64,000 nt of DNA, from NCBI GenBank assembly GCA_963210315.1, contig OY723295.1, forward strand, positions 1,900,501 to 1,964,500. Direction: 5' to 3'. The position numbers were made by a program, and so were the translations under genes. Positions 20,391 to 31,626 of the stretch are shown one piece after another. The notes beneath the pieces were generated by a model. It was not told where the DNA came from and ran no database searches. It worked only from the letters and a program-made list of their open reading frames with translations. This DNA is from Rhynchopus euleeides (Eukaryota; Euglenozoa; Diplonemea; Diplonemida; Diplonemidae). Position 1 is the first letter of the stretch; every line of letters starts with the position of its first letter.

Positions 20391-22349
20391 TTCGTTCATA
20401 AAACCCCCCCCCCCAGATTGGGCCTTTTAGCCATTTTTTGCCGAAAACTGCAGAAAAATCGCATTCACCACCCTCGTCAGCCCCCACCTACACTTCTGGG
20501 GGTCCGGGGAGGTCATGGGCATCACAGAAGTCAATAATGCTCTCCTTGGCATGAAGAAATGCAAGGAATTTTCCTCTCGCGAGCGTAGTGCAGGGAGCAC
20601 GAAAGAGCTGCTAAAAGTGGCAAAACTCTTCGTTGAAAAATGTGGGGGCCTGAGCTTGCTCGCGGAGTTGGGAGGTGGTGAGTTGCTCGGTGTGATGGCA
20701 CCAAGTGTCATCGAGCAGATGAACGCCCAGGACTTCGATCTGGAGAGCAAACGTCGCGTTGTACACGGCTTCAGGGATGACGGATGGACGCAGACCCGGC
20801 TGCGGGCCAGTGGCCTGGTCGTCGGAGATGATCTATTTTCTCGGCGAGAGAGTAAGGGACCCGGCGGCAGACCTCCCGTGCCGGCGACTGTCACGGACAA
20901 GATCGACAAGGCGCTGGACGAGCATTCGACTGTGCTGAGTCGGATGCACAAGAGAAGATCGCGCAAGTCAGGCATCCACATCGTGCTACGCTCATTGCAG
21001 CTTCAGAAGACCACGATCTGGCGTCGTCACCTAAAGGGTGTGGGGGTGAAGCGGGGCGTTTTTTTCAACCACTGCAGAACTCAGCGCCCTGAGTACACAT
21101 ATCGGGCGAGGCCGTCGGATATGTGTGACTACTGTGCTCGAGAACCCAGTATCCGGATGATGATCCAGAAAACTGCTGAGGCCAATGAGCAGAAGTGGGA
21201 TCATCACGCAACTGCAGAGCAACTCCAGGTGCTGCTTAACGCTGTCAAGAGTAGAGGCAACGCGCGTTTCAAGCAGAAGGTGCAGTCACAGATCGAGCAC
21301 CTCCTCGCTCTCGAGGCGCATCAGTCCGCGGCGAGCCGGCAGCGCGAGAGCTACAACTGCCTCCGCCTCGATCCAGGTACGACAGTCCTGATCGAGGCAG
21401 ATTTCAAGCAGAAGGGCTCGCTGCCGATCCGCATGAACCCAACATCACAAGAATTTTATCGTAAAACGAACTATGTACACCTTGGTTTCGGTGTGTATCA
21501 TTCGGACGGCGCTTCCACACATGTCCAGCACGTGGATTACATTTTACAATGTAACGATCAGCGCGCATACGTTGTCCTCTAGTGTCTTTCCCATCTCCTG
21601 AACGAATCCGGGTGTGTTCCTTCAGACCGCACCGAGCTCTCTTTCTGGTCTGACTCCGGGAGACACTTCCGGAATAAACAACTGGCCCATAAATTGTTGA
21701 TTGATCTCCCGGACAACACCTCTTGGAACTCCGTTTCTCTCAACTATTTCGTTGAGAAACACGGAAAAAATGGCCGTGATGGACATTTTGGGGTTTGCAG
21801 CCGCCACCTTGAGGAGGCTGCTAAGTCTGAGAATATTGAAACTGTTGAAGATGTGCGCCGTATTCTTCAGGGTGTGACAAACACTTCTGTGTTTGTTATC
21901 GACATCCCAGAAGATGAGTATACATGCCGCCAGCTTCAACTTGACCTTTTTAGTTCCCCTTACTGCTTTAGAAGAACGCAGAATGGGCCATTGACTGTCC
22001 CCATGTATTCCGACGTTGGTGAGGGTCTGGCGACTTCGTATAATGTGACCGTATCAACGGAGACACATAAAACGAAGCAAGCCCCATCAAAAGAAGGCCC
22101 TACCCTCGAGGAAGACATGGGGGCTCTGGCCCGCGCAAATAACAGAAGGGAAAGGTTCTCTCAGGCACTCAGCCAGGCATAAAATAGTCGCCCCCCCCCC
22201 GTTCCCGAGCTGAAATAGGCCCCCAGTAGCCCCCCTAAGCTGTTTTCACACCTTCGGGGGGCTGACGAGGGTGGTGAATGCGATTTTTCTGCAGTTTTCG
22301 GCAAAAAATGGCCAAAAGGCCCAATCTGGGGGGGGGGTTTATGAACGAA
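20391..22349. mobile_element. E2: transposase-bearing E element core
   Basis: Inverted terminal regions of about 80 bp: TTCGTTCATAAA, C-run, CAGATTGGGCCTTTTAGCC, GCATTCACCACCCTCG at 20391-20480, inverse at 22259-22349. Further out, palindromic subterminal sequence leads to the CACGGTGGGATC end at 24831. It carries one long gene. E1 is the decayed inverted relative. Confidence 0.85.
20515..22182 (+). pseudogene. E-type DDE transposase-like gene with a single in-frame TAG
   Basis: An open frame of 355 codons from ATG 20515 meets TAG at 21580-21582 and continues in the same frame for 199 codons to 22182. No other stop or frameshift is visible. Features: a basic DNA-binding-like region (near 120-170, RRSRKSGIHIVLRSLQ and an HTH-like TTIWRRHLKG), CDYC in an RPSDMCDYCAREP stretch, then candidate acidic residues in IEADFKQKGSLP (D about 296), FWSDSGRHFRN (about 380) and EKHGKNGRDGHFG. 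The last motif recalls transposase-like proteins with an HGKG-x-x-DG signature. I cannot name the superfamily. The single TAG suggests very recent inactivation or readthrough. Confidence 0.7.
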
Positions 22350-22721
22350 CCCATATACATGTATTTTACATGTATATTTCAGGCATTTACATGTATTATA
22401 CATGTATAATAGTTGACATGCAAGTATTATACATGTATAATACATCATACATGGAGTACGGCCTGACTCAGGCGTGGAGGGCCTGACTTCCCCTTGAGTT
22501 TCCCCTGACTTTAAAAGTCAGGCCAATTTTCAGAAATTTCGCCTGAGTCAGGGGAAACTCAGGGGAAAATCCAGGGATTTTTTGCGTGTGGATTCACGAC
22601 TCACTGACGGCAATTCTTCATGGATTCACCCCCACACGAAGGCAAGTGCTGATGCATCGAGAGAAAAAGAACCTATGAGGAGTGTCTTGCCCCGACCCAT
22701 GTGCCCACCTGTGCCTCGGTG

Positions 22722-24119
22722 ATGGAGCTGGACGGTCTGCTGCGGAAGGACCCGGAGCAGCTGCGCGAGTGAAATCCCATAAGCGTATGGTACAACTTTC
22801 ATTTGCCCATATGTGTATGGTTACCGACACCATACGTATATGGGCAAAAAAGTTTTTTGTAACCATACGTAGTAACGTAATGCCATTTTTGGTTGGAAAA
22901 CTGGATTTTTCAGCCAGGTCCAGTCCCTACTCACCTGGACCCCACTTTCACCCCAATTGGAAATCTCCTGACTGGCACCTGGACCCCACTTCCACACAAA
23001 CCCACTGACTCCACTGATCTTGCACAGGCCAGAGAACCAAATTCCAAGTCCAGGGAAACTTCTCCTGAATTGTCAACCAAGCCAGTTTTCCAAGTTCTGT
23101 GACACCTTTCGGTCTCAGCTGGAGGTTCCAAGTTCTGGTGGATTTCAACCAAGTGTTGGCCAGTCCACCAAAACTCTGGAACTTTTCAGAACTTTTTCAT
23201 TGACTGAAAGTCCACCAGAACTTGAGAAATCTCAGTTTGATTGAAAATCCATCAGAACACTGCCTGAGGCCAGAATTTTGGTACTGACTGAAAAGTCCAG
23301 GATTGAGTGAAGATCCAGCAGAAATTTGGAATTTTTGGCTTTGGGCTGAAAAGTCCTGTGAAGCCTGAAATTCTGAGTTTTGGCTGGAAATCCACTGAAA
23401 ATCTGGAAATTTTGGCTTCTGGGTGGAAATCCAGTGGAAGTCAGAAAATTCCTGAAAAAATGGCCAAACTCTTGTCGGGAAACATTTTTGCCCATATACG
23501 TATGGTGTTGGTAACCATACACATATGGGAAAGTAAAGTTTTTTGTAACCATACGTAATCCTGTAACCATACGTATATGGGCATAAAAACTTTGTACCCA
23601 TACGTATATGGGCATTGCCTCCAGCTGCGCACTGCCCTGGACACGGCGTTGACAACCTGGAAGGCTGCGTTTGACTTGCTCCATGCTTGTTCAGACCACA
23701 CCCGCAACCTCTCCTGCCAACTCGCCAAGATGGTCCGGGAGTGCACGAAGGCCAGCACGGTGGTGCCAGCTGCGGTTCTTCGGGAGGCGTGGGAGACGTA
23801 CGCCTGCCGCCAGGTGTTCGAGTCCGTGTGGGTGACGTCCCCGAATGTCCTGGCGGCCAGGAAATCGGCCAAGCTCCCCATCCCCAGTGTTGCCTCGTTG
23901 AGTGAGCTGTGGAAGAAGGGGCTCTGCAACGCGACTGTGGCGAAGGAGCTGGAGGAGTACCTGAACACCTCACCGGATGATCTTAACAAGTGGTCACCGG
24001 TGGAGAATTGGACATGGAGATTATCCAAACAGCAACAGCAAACAAAGAAAAAGGCAATCGAGAAGAAGCCGTACACCCCTCTTGCGTGCGAAAAATATGC
24101 CGCAGCGCCGGGTTTGTGA
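22722..24119 (+). pseudogene. Unknown gene of element D, split by a MULE-like insertion
   Basis: The frame opens at ATG 22722 (MELDGLLRKDPEQLR), is cut by element F at 22766 and resumes at 23631 (TALDTALTTWKAAFDLL) to a TGA at 24117-24119. One copy of the 9-bp duplication joins the halves in frame. The product is helical with Cys/His scattered (LLHACSDHTRNLSC) and a Lys/Gln-rich tail; I do not recognise it. A frame change after 24119 continues as LCWLHVYSDGQYIRR, so the original gene was probably longer. It may be an accessory or DNA-binding protein of element D. Confidence 0.6.
22767..23621. mobile_element. Element F: MULE-like non-autonomous element with 9-bp TSD
   Basis: An 855-bp element. 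The ends GAGTGAAATCCCATAAGCG and, inverted, GAGGCAATGCCCATATACG form imperfect TIRs followed by CCATACGTATATGGGC palindromes on both sides. It is flanked by CAGCTGCGC at 22758-22766 and 23622-23630. TIRs starting with G and a 9-bp duplication fit Mutator-like elements. The interior is AT-rich with CAAGTTCTGG-type repeats and no transposase. Confidence 0.82.
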
Positions 24120-25005
24120 AGCTTTGCTGGTTGCACGTTTACTCCGACGGTCAATACATTCGACGCATCGAAGCCGTGCAAAGCAGGCATCCCTGCTGCT
24201 GAACTCATCGAGTGCCTCGATCATCACAACAGCCCAGCAGACTTGACCAAATGGGATGTTTTGGGAATAGCGACCTCCAGCTTGGTGTACAGGACGACCA
24301 GGCCGTGGCGTGCACACTTTTTGAAAGGAGTGGGAAGGGTGGTGGGTGTGGGGGTGGATTCTTTTGAAAAAAAAACCCCATTGAAAATTCCTGCTGCCTC
24401 ACCCCCTGAACCCCAAGCACCTCATTTCTGTAAGTACTTGCTTCGCCAGCCGCAACTCACACCACACAGCACTCACCATGCCACCACCCCGTCAGGTTCT
24501 CACATCACAGGGTTGGGAACACTCCAAGGAATATCAGGGGAAAGTCAAGAAAGAGTCAGGCCAAAAATTTTGCCTGACTGGCCTGAGTTTCCCCTGAGTT
24601 TCCCCTGACTACATTTTTTTTCGCCTGAGTTTCCCCTGACTTTTGCGTTTGCTTGACTCAGCCTGAGTTTCCCCTGACTTCGCCTGACTAGGTCAAAAGT
24701 CAGGGGAAACTCGGGGGAAACTCAGGCGGCCAGCGGGGCCCCGAAATCTTGCCTGACTCAGGCCGTACGGGATGTATGATACATGTAAAAATCGGTATTT
24801 TTACATGTAAAATTTACAAGATCCCACCGTGTACCCCCCTTTCCTCCCCCCCGCCCCCCCCCCCCCCCCCGGGGGTCCGAGTCATCGATTGGATCCAGCA
24901 GTTCTGCGATTCTTTGCAAAAACTGCATCTTCGGATCAAGGTTTCGACCCCCCCCCCCCCCCCTATCACAGGCCACCGGTAAACAATATTATTGAAGGTT
25001 TCCGT

Positions 25006-26062
25006 CAGGGCTGTTCCTAACTGGGGGGCTTGTTCCCCACTTTCAGGATTCTGAACTTTTTTTCTAAGAATTTTTGTAAGGGGAAAAAGTTTTTTTCTAA
25101 GAATTTTGTTAGGGGAATTTTTTTCTAAGGTTGGTTCGCAGAGGAAAAAACTTTTTCTAAGTTTTCCCCAGTCGACAGGGTGCGCACAAGGATGGAAGGG
25201 AAGTCTGTCCCACGTACCGTTCGCCTTGCTGGCCAACTGGAGAGCCAGACGTTCACTACCGTGGCCTCCGGCGGCTGGGGGGCTCCGCCCCCCAGATCCC
25301 CCTGTGGCGTACGTCTCGTACTCAAGTCCTTCGAATCCCAGCAAGTCGGGGTCCAGCCACTCCAGTCGCCTCTGAGGACGCAGCCAACTCGCACAGAATC
25401 TGGACGCCCACACGAACAGATGTTCGCTACCGTGGCCTCCGGCGGCTAGGGGGCACCGCCCCCCAGACCCCCGATGTAGCGTGTGCCCGTCCATCTATCT
25501 CACTTCCCCGGGTACAGTGCAGCGTAGGAGGTCAGCGCCGCATCCATGAAGCGCTTCTTCGAAGCCTGACTGACATCGGACAGGAGGTCGGGCTTCCCCA
25601 CCTGGGAGGTACACTTGCCGCGTTCGCGACATGCGTGACACGCGACACGCTACCTGAAACGTGAGTGTGCCTTGCTAACACGGGCATTTCAACGGTCTGC
25701 CGGCGACCGTTCCCCAAACCAGTAAACCAGCAGTTTTGGAAAATCGGAGAGATCACCCTGCTGCGCTGAATATGGTGCGCACCACTGCAAAAATCCCCGG
25801 GAGCTTTTGGGCTTTCAGACCTGAAGGGGCCAGCACGTGGGTGGCGTCGGGGAGTGGCAGCTTTGTAACTGTCCTCCAGCTGCTGGCATGTCCAGCCACA
25901 TGATGACGCGGAGAGAAATCAGAGAAAAAGTCCCGCCTGACGGGCACGCGCCTGGAAACTGTGGGGGGGCGAGCAAAAAATCCCTTGTAAAAATTCTTAG
26001 AAAAAACCTGGTTCCCCGACCCAAAAAACCTGGAAAAAGGGCTCGTTCCCCGCCCAGGCCTG
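25006..26062. mobile_element. hAT4: non-autonomous hAT with 8-bp TSD GTTTCCGT
   Basis: A 1,057-bp element starting CAGGGCTG and ending CCAGGCCTG. Perfect duplications GTTTCCGT lie at 24998-25005 and 26063-26070. Inside are two inverted GGGGGGCGGAGCCCCCC modules and TTCTAAGAATTTT repeats. No transposase is visible. Confidence 0.88.
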
Positions 26063-26070
26063 GTTTCCGT

Positions 26071-27747
26071 GTTTCAAATATTTGGAGGTCACCCCAAAAT
26101 ACCGAATTTACCGTTTTTACCGTTTTTACCGCTAGTTTACCGCTGGGCCTTTGTCACAAAACCGGTTTTTTTACCGGTAACCGGACATGGGACACGCGGG
26201 ACAGGCGGACCGGTAAAACCGGTAGGTGGCACCGGTTTTTTTGTGTCCCCTCAAAACTTTTTTGGCGGTTTTCTGGTGACCGTCCATAGGGGGACCCTTT
26301 TCAAAAAATTTTCCGGGGTGGGCCTATTTTGCATATTTGAGCCCGATTTCAAAGGAATTTCTGAGTTTTGAGCCCGTTTTGAGGCCTAAAACGCGTCATC
26401 GAATTTCCATTTTTCTGCCCATACGGGCAGGGACTTGGCCAAAATAGCTCAAAAATTTTTCCGGGGGGCTTCGCCCCCCGGACCCCCCATGTGGGGGGCG
26501 GAGCCCCCCACGCCCCCCGCCCCCCCCCACCTCCCTCCCGGCCGGGGGCCGGTTCGGTCGGTCGTCGGCTGCGGCCAAAGGGCGTGCGGTAGCCGACGCC
26601 CTTTTGTGCTCGCCTCCTCCCTCCGACACCTCGTCGATCTCTTTCCTGCTTGGTCGGTACCGAAGCCGTCTCGACGCCCTGACTTCCAGGTTTGGAGAGG
26701 GCTGCGTGAGGGTTGCGAACGTGCGTGCCTGGGGGGGCACCCGTCAGTGAGTCATTGAGTGAGGGCGTAGGGCGCAGAAGCCGTGGCAACGCGGAGCAAT
26801 GTGTCCCTTCAGCGCCACCGCGAAACCTCCCGTTGGTGGCCGTCGGCCACCAACGGGATGTTTCGCGGGATTACTGCTGCAGACGAACGACCAATGGCGG
26901 CGGCTCCACGGACCGGAGTCGACACGTGGGCACCCCGTGGTACCCAGCGTGCCGCCGTCAGTCTCCTCGCGGTCGACTTCACCTTGGCGAAGCGGAGGTG
27001 TGCCGCTCACAGGTGCCACCATCGCATGCCGCGTCGTGGTGGATGGTGGAGCGTTGCAGTGCAGTGTGCTCCTCAACTTTGTGTCACGCTTCCTGCACCT
27101 GGGTGTGGACAAGGCGTGTGCTCACTTCTCGCAGCATCTAGCTGGCGGTGGGTGGCACGTGCTGGAGCTGCGCGACTTCCAGGTTGATCTGGTGCAGACC
27201 TGAGGATGGCGTGGCTGGCGCAGGGAGGTCCAGTGGGACGCCCGGACCGGCACTCCTGAGGCCGTCTGCCATGTCCTCCCCCCGCGCGCCCGGGCGGTGC
27301 CTTCGCTTGCTGTCGAGCGACCGAGTCTCTGGGGTACGGCTTCAAAAGTAGACCGTGCCTGGCACCAACGACCTGTGTCCGTGCGTTGCTGACCGTGCAC
27401 TGCTCTCGTTTCGAGTCCCTATCAGCAGCACCAAGTCGTACATCGCCGTACTGGGCTGTGCCGGTCCCCTAACCCCGTCCCCGTGTCGCGGGGCAGTGGG
27501 TGACCACGGGGTGGATTCCCTAACACCCCACCCGCGAGGCCGGGTACAGGAAGCGTCCCCAAAAATTCTGGAATTTGAAAAAATGAGCCACTTTGCTAAA
27601 CTGGACCCAACTCCCCACACTCTTTTTTTTGGTCATTTTCCCCGATTTTACCGGTTTGTCCCCGGATGTCCCCCCGTGTCCCCCCGTGTCTTAAGGTGAC
27701 CTCCTTTCAAACATATCTTGGCTGTCTCCCCCCCACCCCCCCCCCCC
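26071..27747. other. Repeat-rich region with ACCGGT palindromes; no firm gene
   Basis: 26090-26260 carries TTTACCGTTTTTACCG and ACCGGTAAAACCGGT palindromes. 26287-26400 (TAGGGGGACCCTTTT onward, containing TTTTGAGGCCTAAAACGCG) is repeated at 35293-35405 inside element N. 26466-26530 is a GGGGGGCGGAGCCCCCC-type cluster. An ORF at 26799-27203 (+) is plausible but has no recognised domain. C-runs precede element L. Confidence 0.45.
26818..26868. repeat. 24-bp-arm hairpin
   Basis: The arms CCGCGAAAC(C/A)TCCCG plus TTGGTGGCC are complementary over 24 bp with one mismatch and a 3-nt loop (GTC). It is probably a remnant of a palindromic repeat; function unknown. Confidence 0.75.
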
Positions 27748-27749
27748 TA

Positions 27750-29322
27750 GGCATACAGTGCAAACGATAATAATTATCGCATACGATAATTATTATCGTA
27801 TTCCCATTATCGTATATTATCGTATACGATAATATACGATAATGGTGCGATAATTTTTTGAGATTTTCGGAAAACCAGAAATCAGCCCAGAGCACATTGA
27901 AAAAGTGGTAAAAGTGGAGCCGGAAGCTGCCATTTTTGCTTCTTTGAATTATTGGTGACGGGGGGCTTCACTCAGAAGTGTAGAATGTCCCTCACAAATG
28001 GGTAGCAGAGACACAACACACATAGTGCCATGACATGCACATCACTATGTCTGTCTGAAGAAGTTTCAGGCACAGTGGGGCGGAGAGGACTCTGGGGATT
28101 GGGCAGTGGCCGTTCCACATGCCCTTCCCCTCGTGACTTACACCCTGTCGCCACCCCACTTCATGGAAAACATGACTACGCAGCAACAGGGTCATACTTG
28201 CGGCGGTATGCAACCACCAGTACAGCCTGTTGCGGGTTCGCAAAGCCGACTGGTACGCTGCCTTGCCGTCGGGACCCAGATACTGAGGACACCCCTGTGA
28301 GAACACTGAGGGAAGACGTTGGGCTAGCCTAGTTGAAGCAGGTGTCGGGGTGACCGAGACAGAGCACCCTGCCCAGAACATGAACAAGAAAGACTGTTCG
28401 ACTGATGGGGAAGAACCTGATAGGCAGGTGTGGTCTTCGGTGCAATGTTTGGAGAGATCAGGAGATTTCTCTTCAAGGCTACCACTTATGTTGGACTTGG
28501 CCTTCGCTCCCGTGAGCAGTGAAAAAGTGAGGAACACCGTTCTTCCCCTCTGACTGACGACCAGTGATGACATAGCGAAGGACCTTGAATGGGGTTTGAA
28601 CCCGAGAGAGGCAATACTCAACCAAAGGTATTCTTCAGGACCTGGCACGGAACGGGCGATACGAACGCTCCCACCGTGCGCACGGACCTGTCTGCAACTC
28701 TACAAGGAACCACGGGGTGGCGCGCGCACATCACCTCGGAGGCCTCAAGGAGCCTGCCTGACCTGCACGACTCCGCTGCGCTACAAGGCGGAGCTCGGGC
28801 GCCATCCTCACCGACAGCAAGGCAAGGGGTGATGATCATCTGGAGACACCTGAGCCCATGCAGGATCGGAGAGACGCGATCCACCTGAGGGAGACCACCA
28901 TCCACCTCCTTCGGACAGACCACACAGCCTTGTCGATGACCACAGCAGCCCGGACACAGACCAGTACGCGTACCCTGCCTGCAGCACCGGACCCCACAGG
29001 CTCATCTTACCCTTCCTGGGGCTGGGAGAATGGTAGTGATCTCTATTTTGTGGCTGATTGTGGCCCTTGGCGGGGTTTGGTGGCGTTTGGCGGTGGTAAA
29101 CTGGAGATTTCGGTGATTGGTTTCGGGCAAAATCAGGTGGGTATCGCATACGATAATGGGATTATCGTATGTTATCGCATACGATAATAATTATCGTATC
29201 CGGTCGTATACGATAATGGGATTATCGCATCATACGATAATGGATTATCGTATGCGATAATTTTCCGAAAATTATCGTATCTGGTATATGTGCGATAATA
29301 ATTATCGTTTGCACTGTATGCC
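27750..29322. mobile_element. Element L: TA-flanked transposon with GATAAT palindromes
   Basis: A 1,573-bp element with TIRs GGCATACAGTGCAAACGATA and the inverse, each followed by ATAATTATCG/CGATAATAT palindromes. TA is at 27748-27749 and 29323-29324; the right TA is shared with element K. Interior ORFs (for example 27992-28648, minus) look decayed and I cannot assign them. Confidence 0.87.
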
Positions 29323-29324
29323 TA

Positions 29325-30472
29325 GGGGGGGTCAAATGGGGGTGACAAACACGATTTTTCAAAAAACCGGCGCAGAGGCCCCAAAGCCCCCGTAAACCCT
29401 CCAAACCCCCCCAGATCGGTCCGGAAACCCATCGAACCCCACTTTTCCACCATTCCGGGCACCTCAGGTGCCCGAATTGGGGTACCTAAATTTTGTGCCA
29501 CCGTTTGGTACCGTACAGTGCCACTGTGTGGGAGGTTGGAAAAGAAAATGCCCCAACACACCACATCTGAGGGTTGCAATGCATGTTGCTTGCCAACCAC
29601 GTCATCCGGTGGGTGTCAGGCGCTATGTAGGTGGCATTAGCCAGGTCTTCGATGTGTTCTGGCTTGTATATATACCTCCCTGCCTGCGGCACAGGCACTG
29701 CCTTTGTCCCCCACACCAGCCACAGAGAGCGTATTGTACTCGGTCCACGGTTGCTGATTCATTGTGATGCGTTGTATCCTCGAGTGAACGTCACACACTA
29801 GTGGCACCACCACCCGCCATCCGAGAGCTGTATTGACTTTGCGCGCTTCCGTTGTATTCACCTCGCCACGCATATTGCACCGTTCAGTACCAGTGCTCTT
29901 GGGCCAGGCAAAGTAGACCGCAGCAACTACCAATTCTGGCACAATGGGTACCACGACAGCGCACTTCATGTGTTCCCGGAATGTACAGCTCGTGTTGCAA
30001 CAGTCGTTGTCAACACATCCCGGTTGTGGAGCACTGCTGCACAGGAATCACACGACCATCTGGACTGTTCCGTACCTACAGGCAGCCTCCCGGTGCATGG
30101 TGGCAGGGAGGTATATATACAAGCCAGAACACATCGAAGACCTGGCTAATGCCACCTACATAGCGCCTGACACCCACCGGATGACGTGGTTGGCAAGCAA
30201 CATGCATTGCAACCCTCAGATGTGGTGTGTTGGGGCATTTTCTTTTCCAACCTCCCACACAGTGGCACTGTACGGTACCAAACGGTGGCACAAAATTTAG
30301 GTACCCCAATTCGGGCACCTGAGGTGCCCGGAATGGTGGAAAAGTGGGGTTCGATGGGTTTCCGGACCGATCTGGGGGGGTTTGGAGGGTTTACGGGGGC
30401 TTTGGGGCCTCTGCGCCGGTTTTTTTGAAAAATCGTGTTTGTCCACGTAAAAGGGTGGCATTTGACCCCCCC
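29325..30472. mobile_element. Element K: TA-flanked foldback-like element with about 350-bp TIRs
   Basis: A 1,148-bp element with termini GGGGGGGTCAAATG and the inverse, TA at 29323-29324 and 30473-30474. The TIRs run to about 29695 and from about 30100 and are almost identical, leaving a unique centre of about 400 bp. A minus-strand ORF reads through the centre (about 29969-29690, VVVPLVCDVHSRIQR) without an assignable family. Subterminal GATCGGTCCGGAAACCC resembles element J. Confidence 0.88.
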
Positions 30473-30474
30473 TA

Positions 30475-31602
30475 ACCCCCCCCCCCCCCCGACACGACGA
30501 CGTCTGTCCCCCTCCCCCGCCCTTCTTCGTGCCCCCAAGGAACTCATTACACACCCTGGCCATCCCCTCAATCCCATGCATTTCTCTCCGTCCCGTGTAT
30601 CTGTTGCCGCCCTCATTATCATGTGGGCTGGCAGGGAGAGGGGGGAGAGCGATCGAATCAGAAGAAAATCACGTTAAAACCATACCAAATGGGAGGGAAG
30701 GAGAGGGGTGCGGGGTGGTGGTGGGGGGTATTTTTTACACACGCACTGCTTTGGTTGTGGGAGGGGGTTTGCAAGGGTGTTCCAGGGTTGGTTCACTTTG
30801 TTTGCTCCCTGCCTCCCCCCGTTTCGAAAAAAAATCGCTCGGGACACTGCGTCTGGTTGGGGGGGGTGGCAAAAAAAATTGGTAAAACGCAACCCAACCA
30901 AGTTCAAGGGCAGAGGGCAAAGGCAGAGTTTCTTCGCACAACAAAAACTCGTGGTGTCAAGAAAGGGAATAAAAACCAATGGGAATACACCTGGCAATGG
31001 TATGAAAAAACCCTTCAAACATGTGTGTGCCGTCCGGCCCGCCGAACACAACTGGAGGATTCCTGCAGAGCCTGGCGGGACAGCCCGCCTTGCCTTTACA
31101 CCATGGACGGAATAGGTCCGGCAGGGTTTCCAAAGAACACAGGACACATCAGGAGGCGAAAGCGGCGTCGGGCCGCAGGCCCGCAGGGCGTGACATCTTG
31201 CAAGTGGCGGGTGCGGCGCTCCCCACCCCCGCCTTCCCCCTGCCCGCCCCTCTGTTGTCGGACTAGCCCCAGACTCTGCAAGAGCTGTTGGGCCCAATCC
31301 ACAACCGCTCGTCGACCTCCTCCTGCTGCTCCTTCAGGCGCCTGCCGTACTCCTTTGAGTCTTGTCCTTGATGTGGTCTGCAGCTTCCTCGATGAGGAGA
31401 TGGGACGAAGTTTATGAGCTCTTCCCCTGCAAAAAAAACACAAATTGTGTGTCTTTGTTGTTTGTCGGCCTCGGCGCGCCTGTCGTGGTGCTCTTGCTCT
31501 CTACCCAACCCCGCTTCACACCACACCACCGCTTCTTCTTGGCAGGAGTGGGGCAGCCCAGCGCCACATCCGCAGCAAGGCGAGGCTGCGCTGCACAGCG
31601 GT
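30475..31602. other. Intergenic region upstream of the UBX gene
   Basis: C-run, then sequence with a GGGGGTGGCAAAA stretch and no recognisable gene or transposon end. Overlapping ORFs in all frames lack family features. Confidence 0.45.
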
Positions 31603-31625
31603 GCACGTGTGGGTAGCCTCTGCAG
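31603..31625 (+). promoter_or_regulatory. Probable spliced-leader acceptor of the UBX gene
   Basis: GGGTAGCCTCTGCAG ends one base before the ATG at 31627, the same arrangement as in the TPR gene. The pyrimidine tract is short, so confidence is moderate. Confidence 0.4.
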
Positions 31626-31626
31626 G

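Larger units (their letters stand above)
22459..24765. mobile_element. Element D: TA-flanked transposon with CGGCCTGACTCAGGC termini
   Basis: A 2,307-bp element, termini CGGCCTGACTCAGGC and GCCTGACTCAGGCCG, TA at 22457-22458 and 24766-24767. Subterminal regions are dense in GAGTTTCCCCTGACTT repeats. It lies in the right TIR of the 17-kb composite and contains a gene split by the MULE-like element F. Confidence 0.87.
7875..24831. mobile_element. 17-kb composite of nested DNA transposons with matching outer TIRs
   Basis: The left end starts CACGGTGGGATCTTG at 7875 and the right end is its inverse, ending at 24831. Both abut a TA (7873-7874 and 24832-24833). The ends match over about 60 bp. After nested insertions are removed, the match extends into subterminal palindromes: the segment TAATACTTGCATGTCAACTA at 11789 has its inverse near 22430. 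Inside are A, hAT1, B1, B2, the DDE_1-Ulp1 element, E1, hAT5, B3, C2, E2, D and F. E1 and E2 face opposite ways, so the whole resembles two inverted copies joined at their 5' sides. No CACGG end is visible between them. That the outer ends belong to one mobilised unit is inferred. Confidence 0.7.

Noticed and set aside
26744..27203. Overlapping ORFs on both strands near 27 kb as a gene
   Set aside because: No domain, acceptor or homologous copy; a strong hairpin interrupts the region.
28585..28610. Possible tRNA T-arm (GGGTTTGAACCC)
   Set aside because: The loop lacks the TTC core, and no acceptor stem or anticodon arm could be found around it.
30466..30490. CCCCCCTAACCCCC as a telomeric remnant
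   Set aside because: It is the C-run plus TA flank of element K, and there is no repeated telomeric unit.
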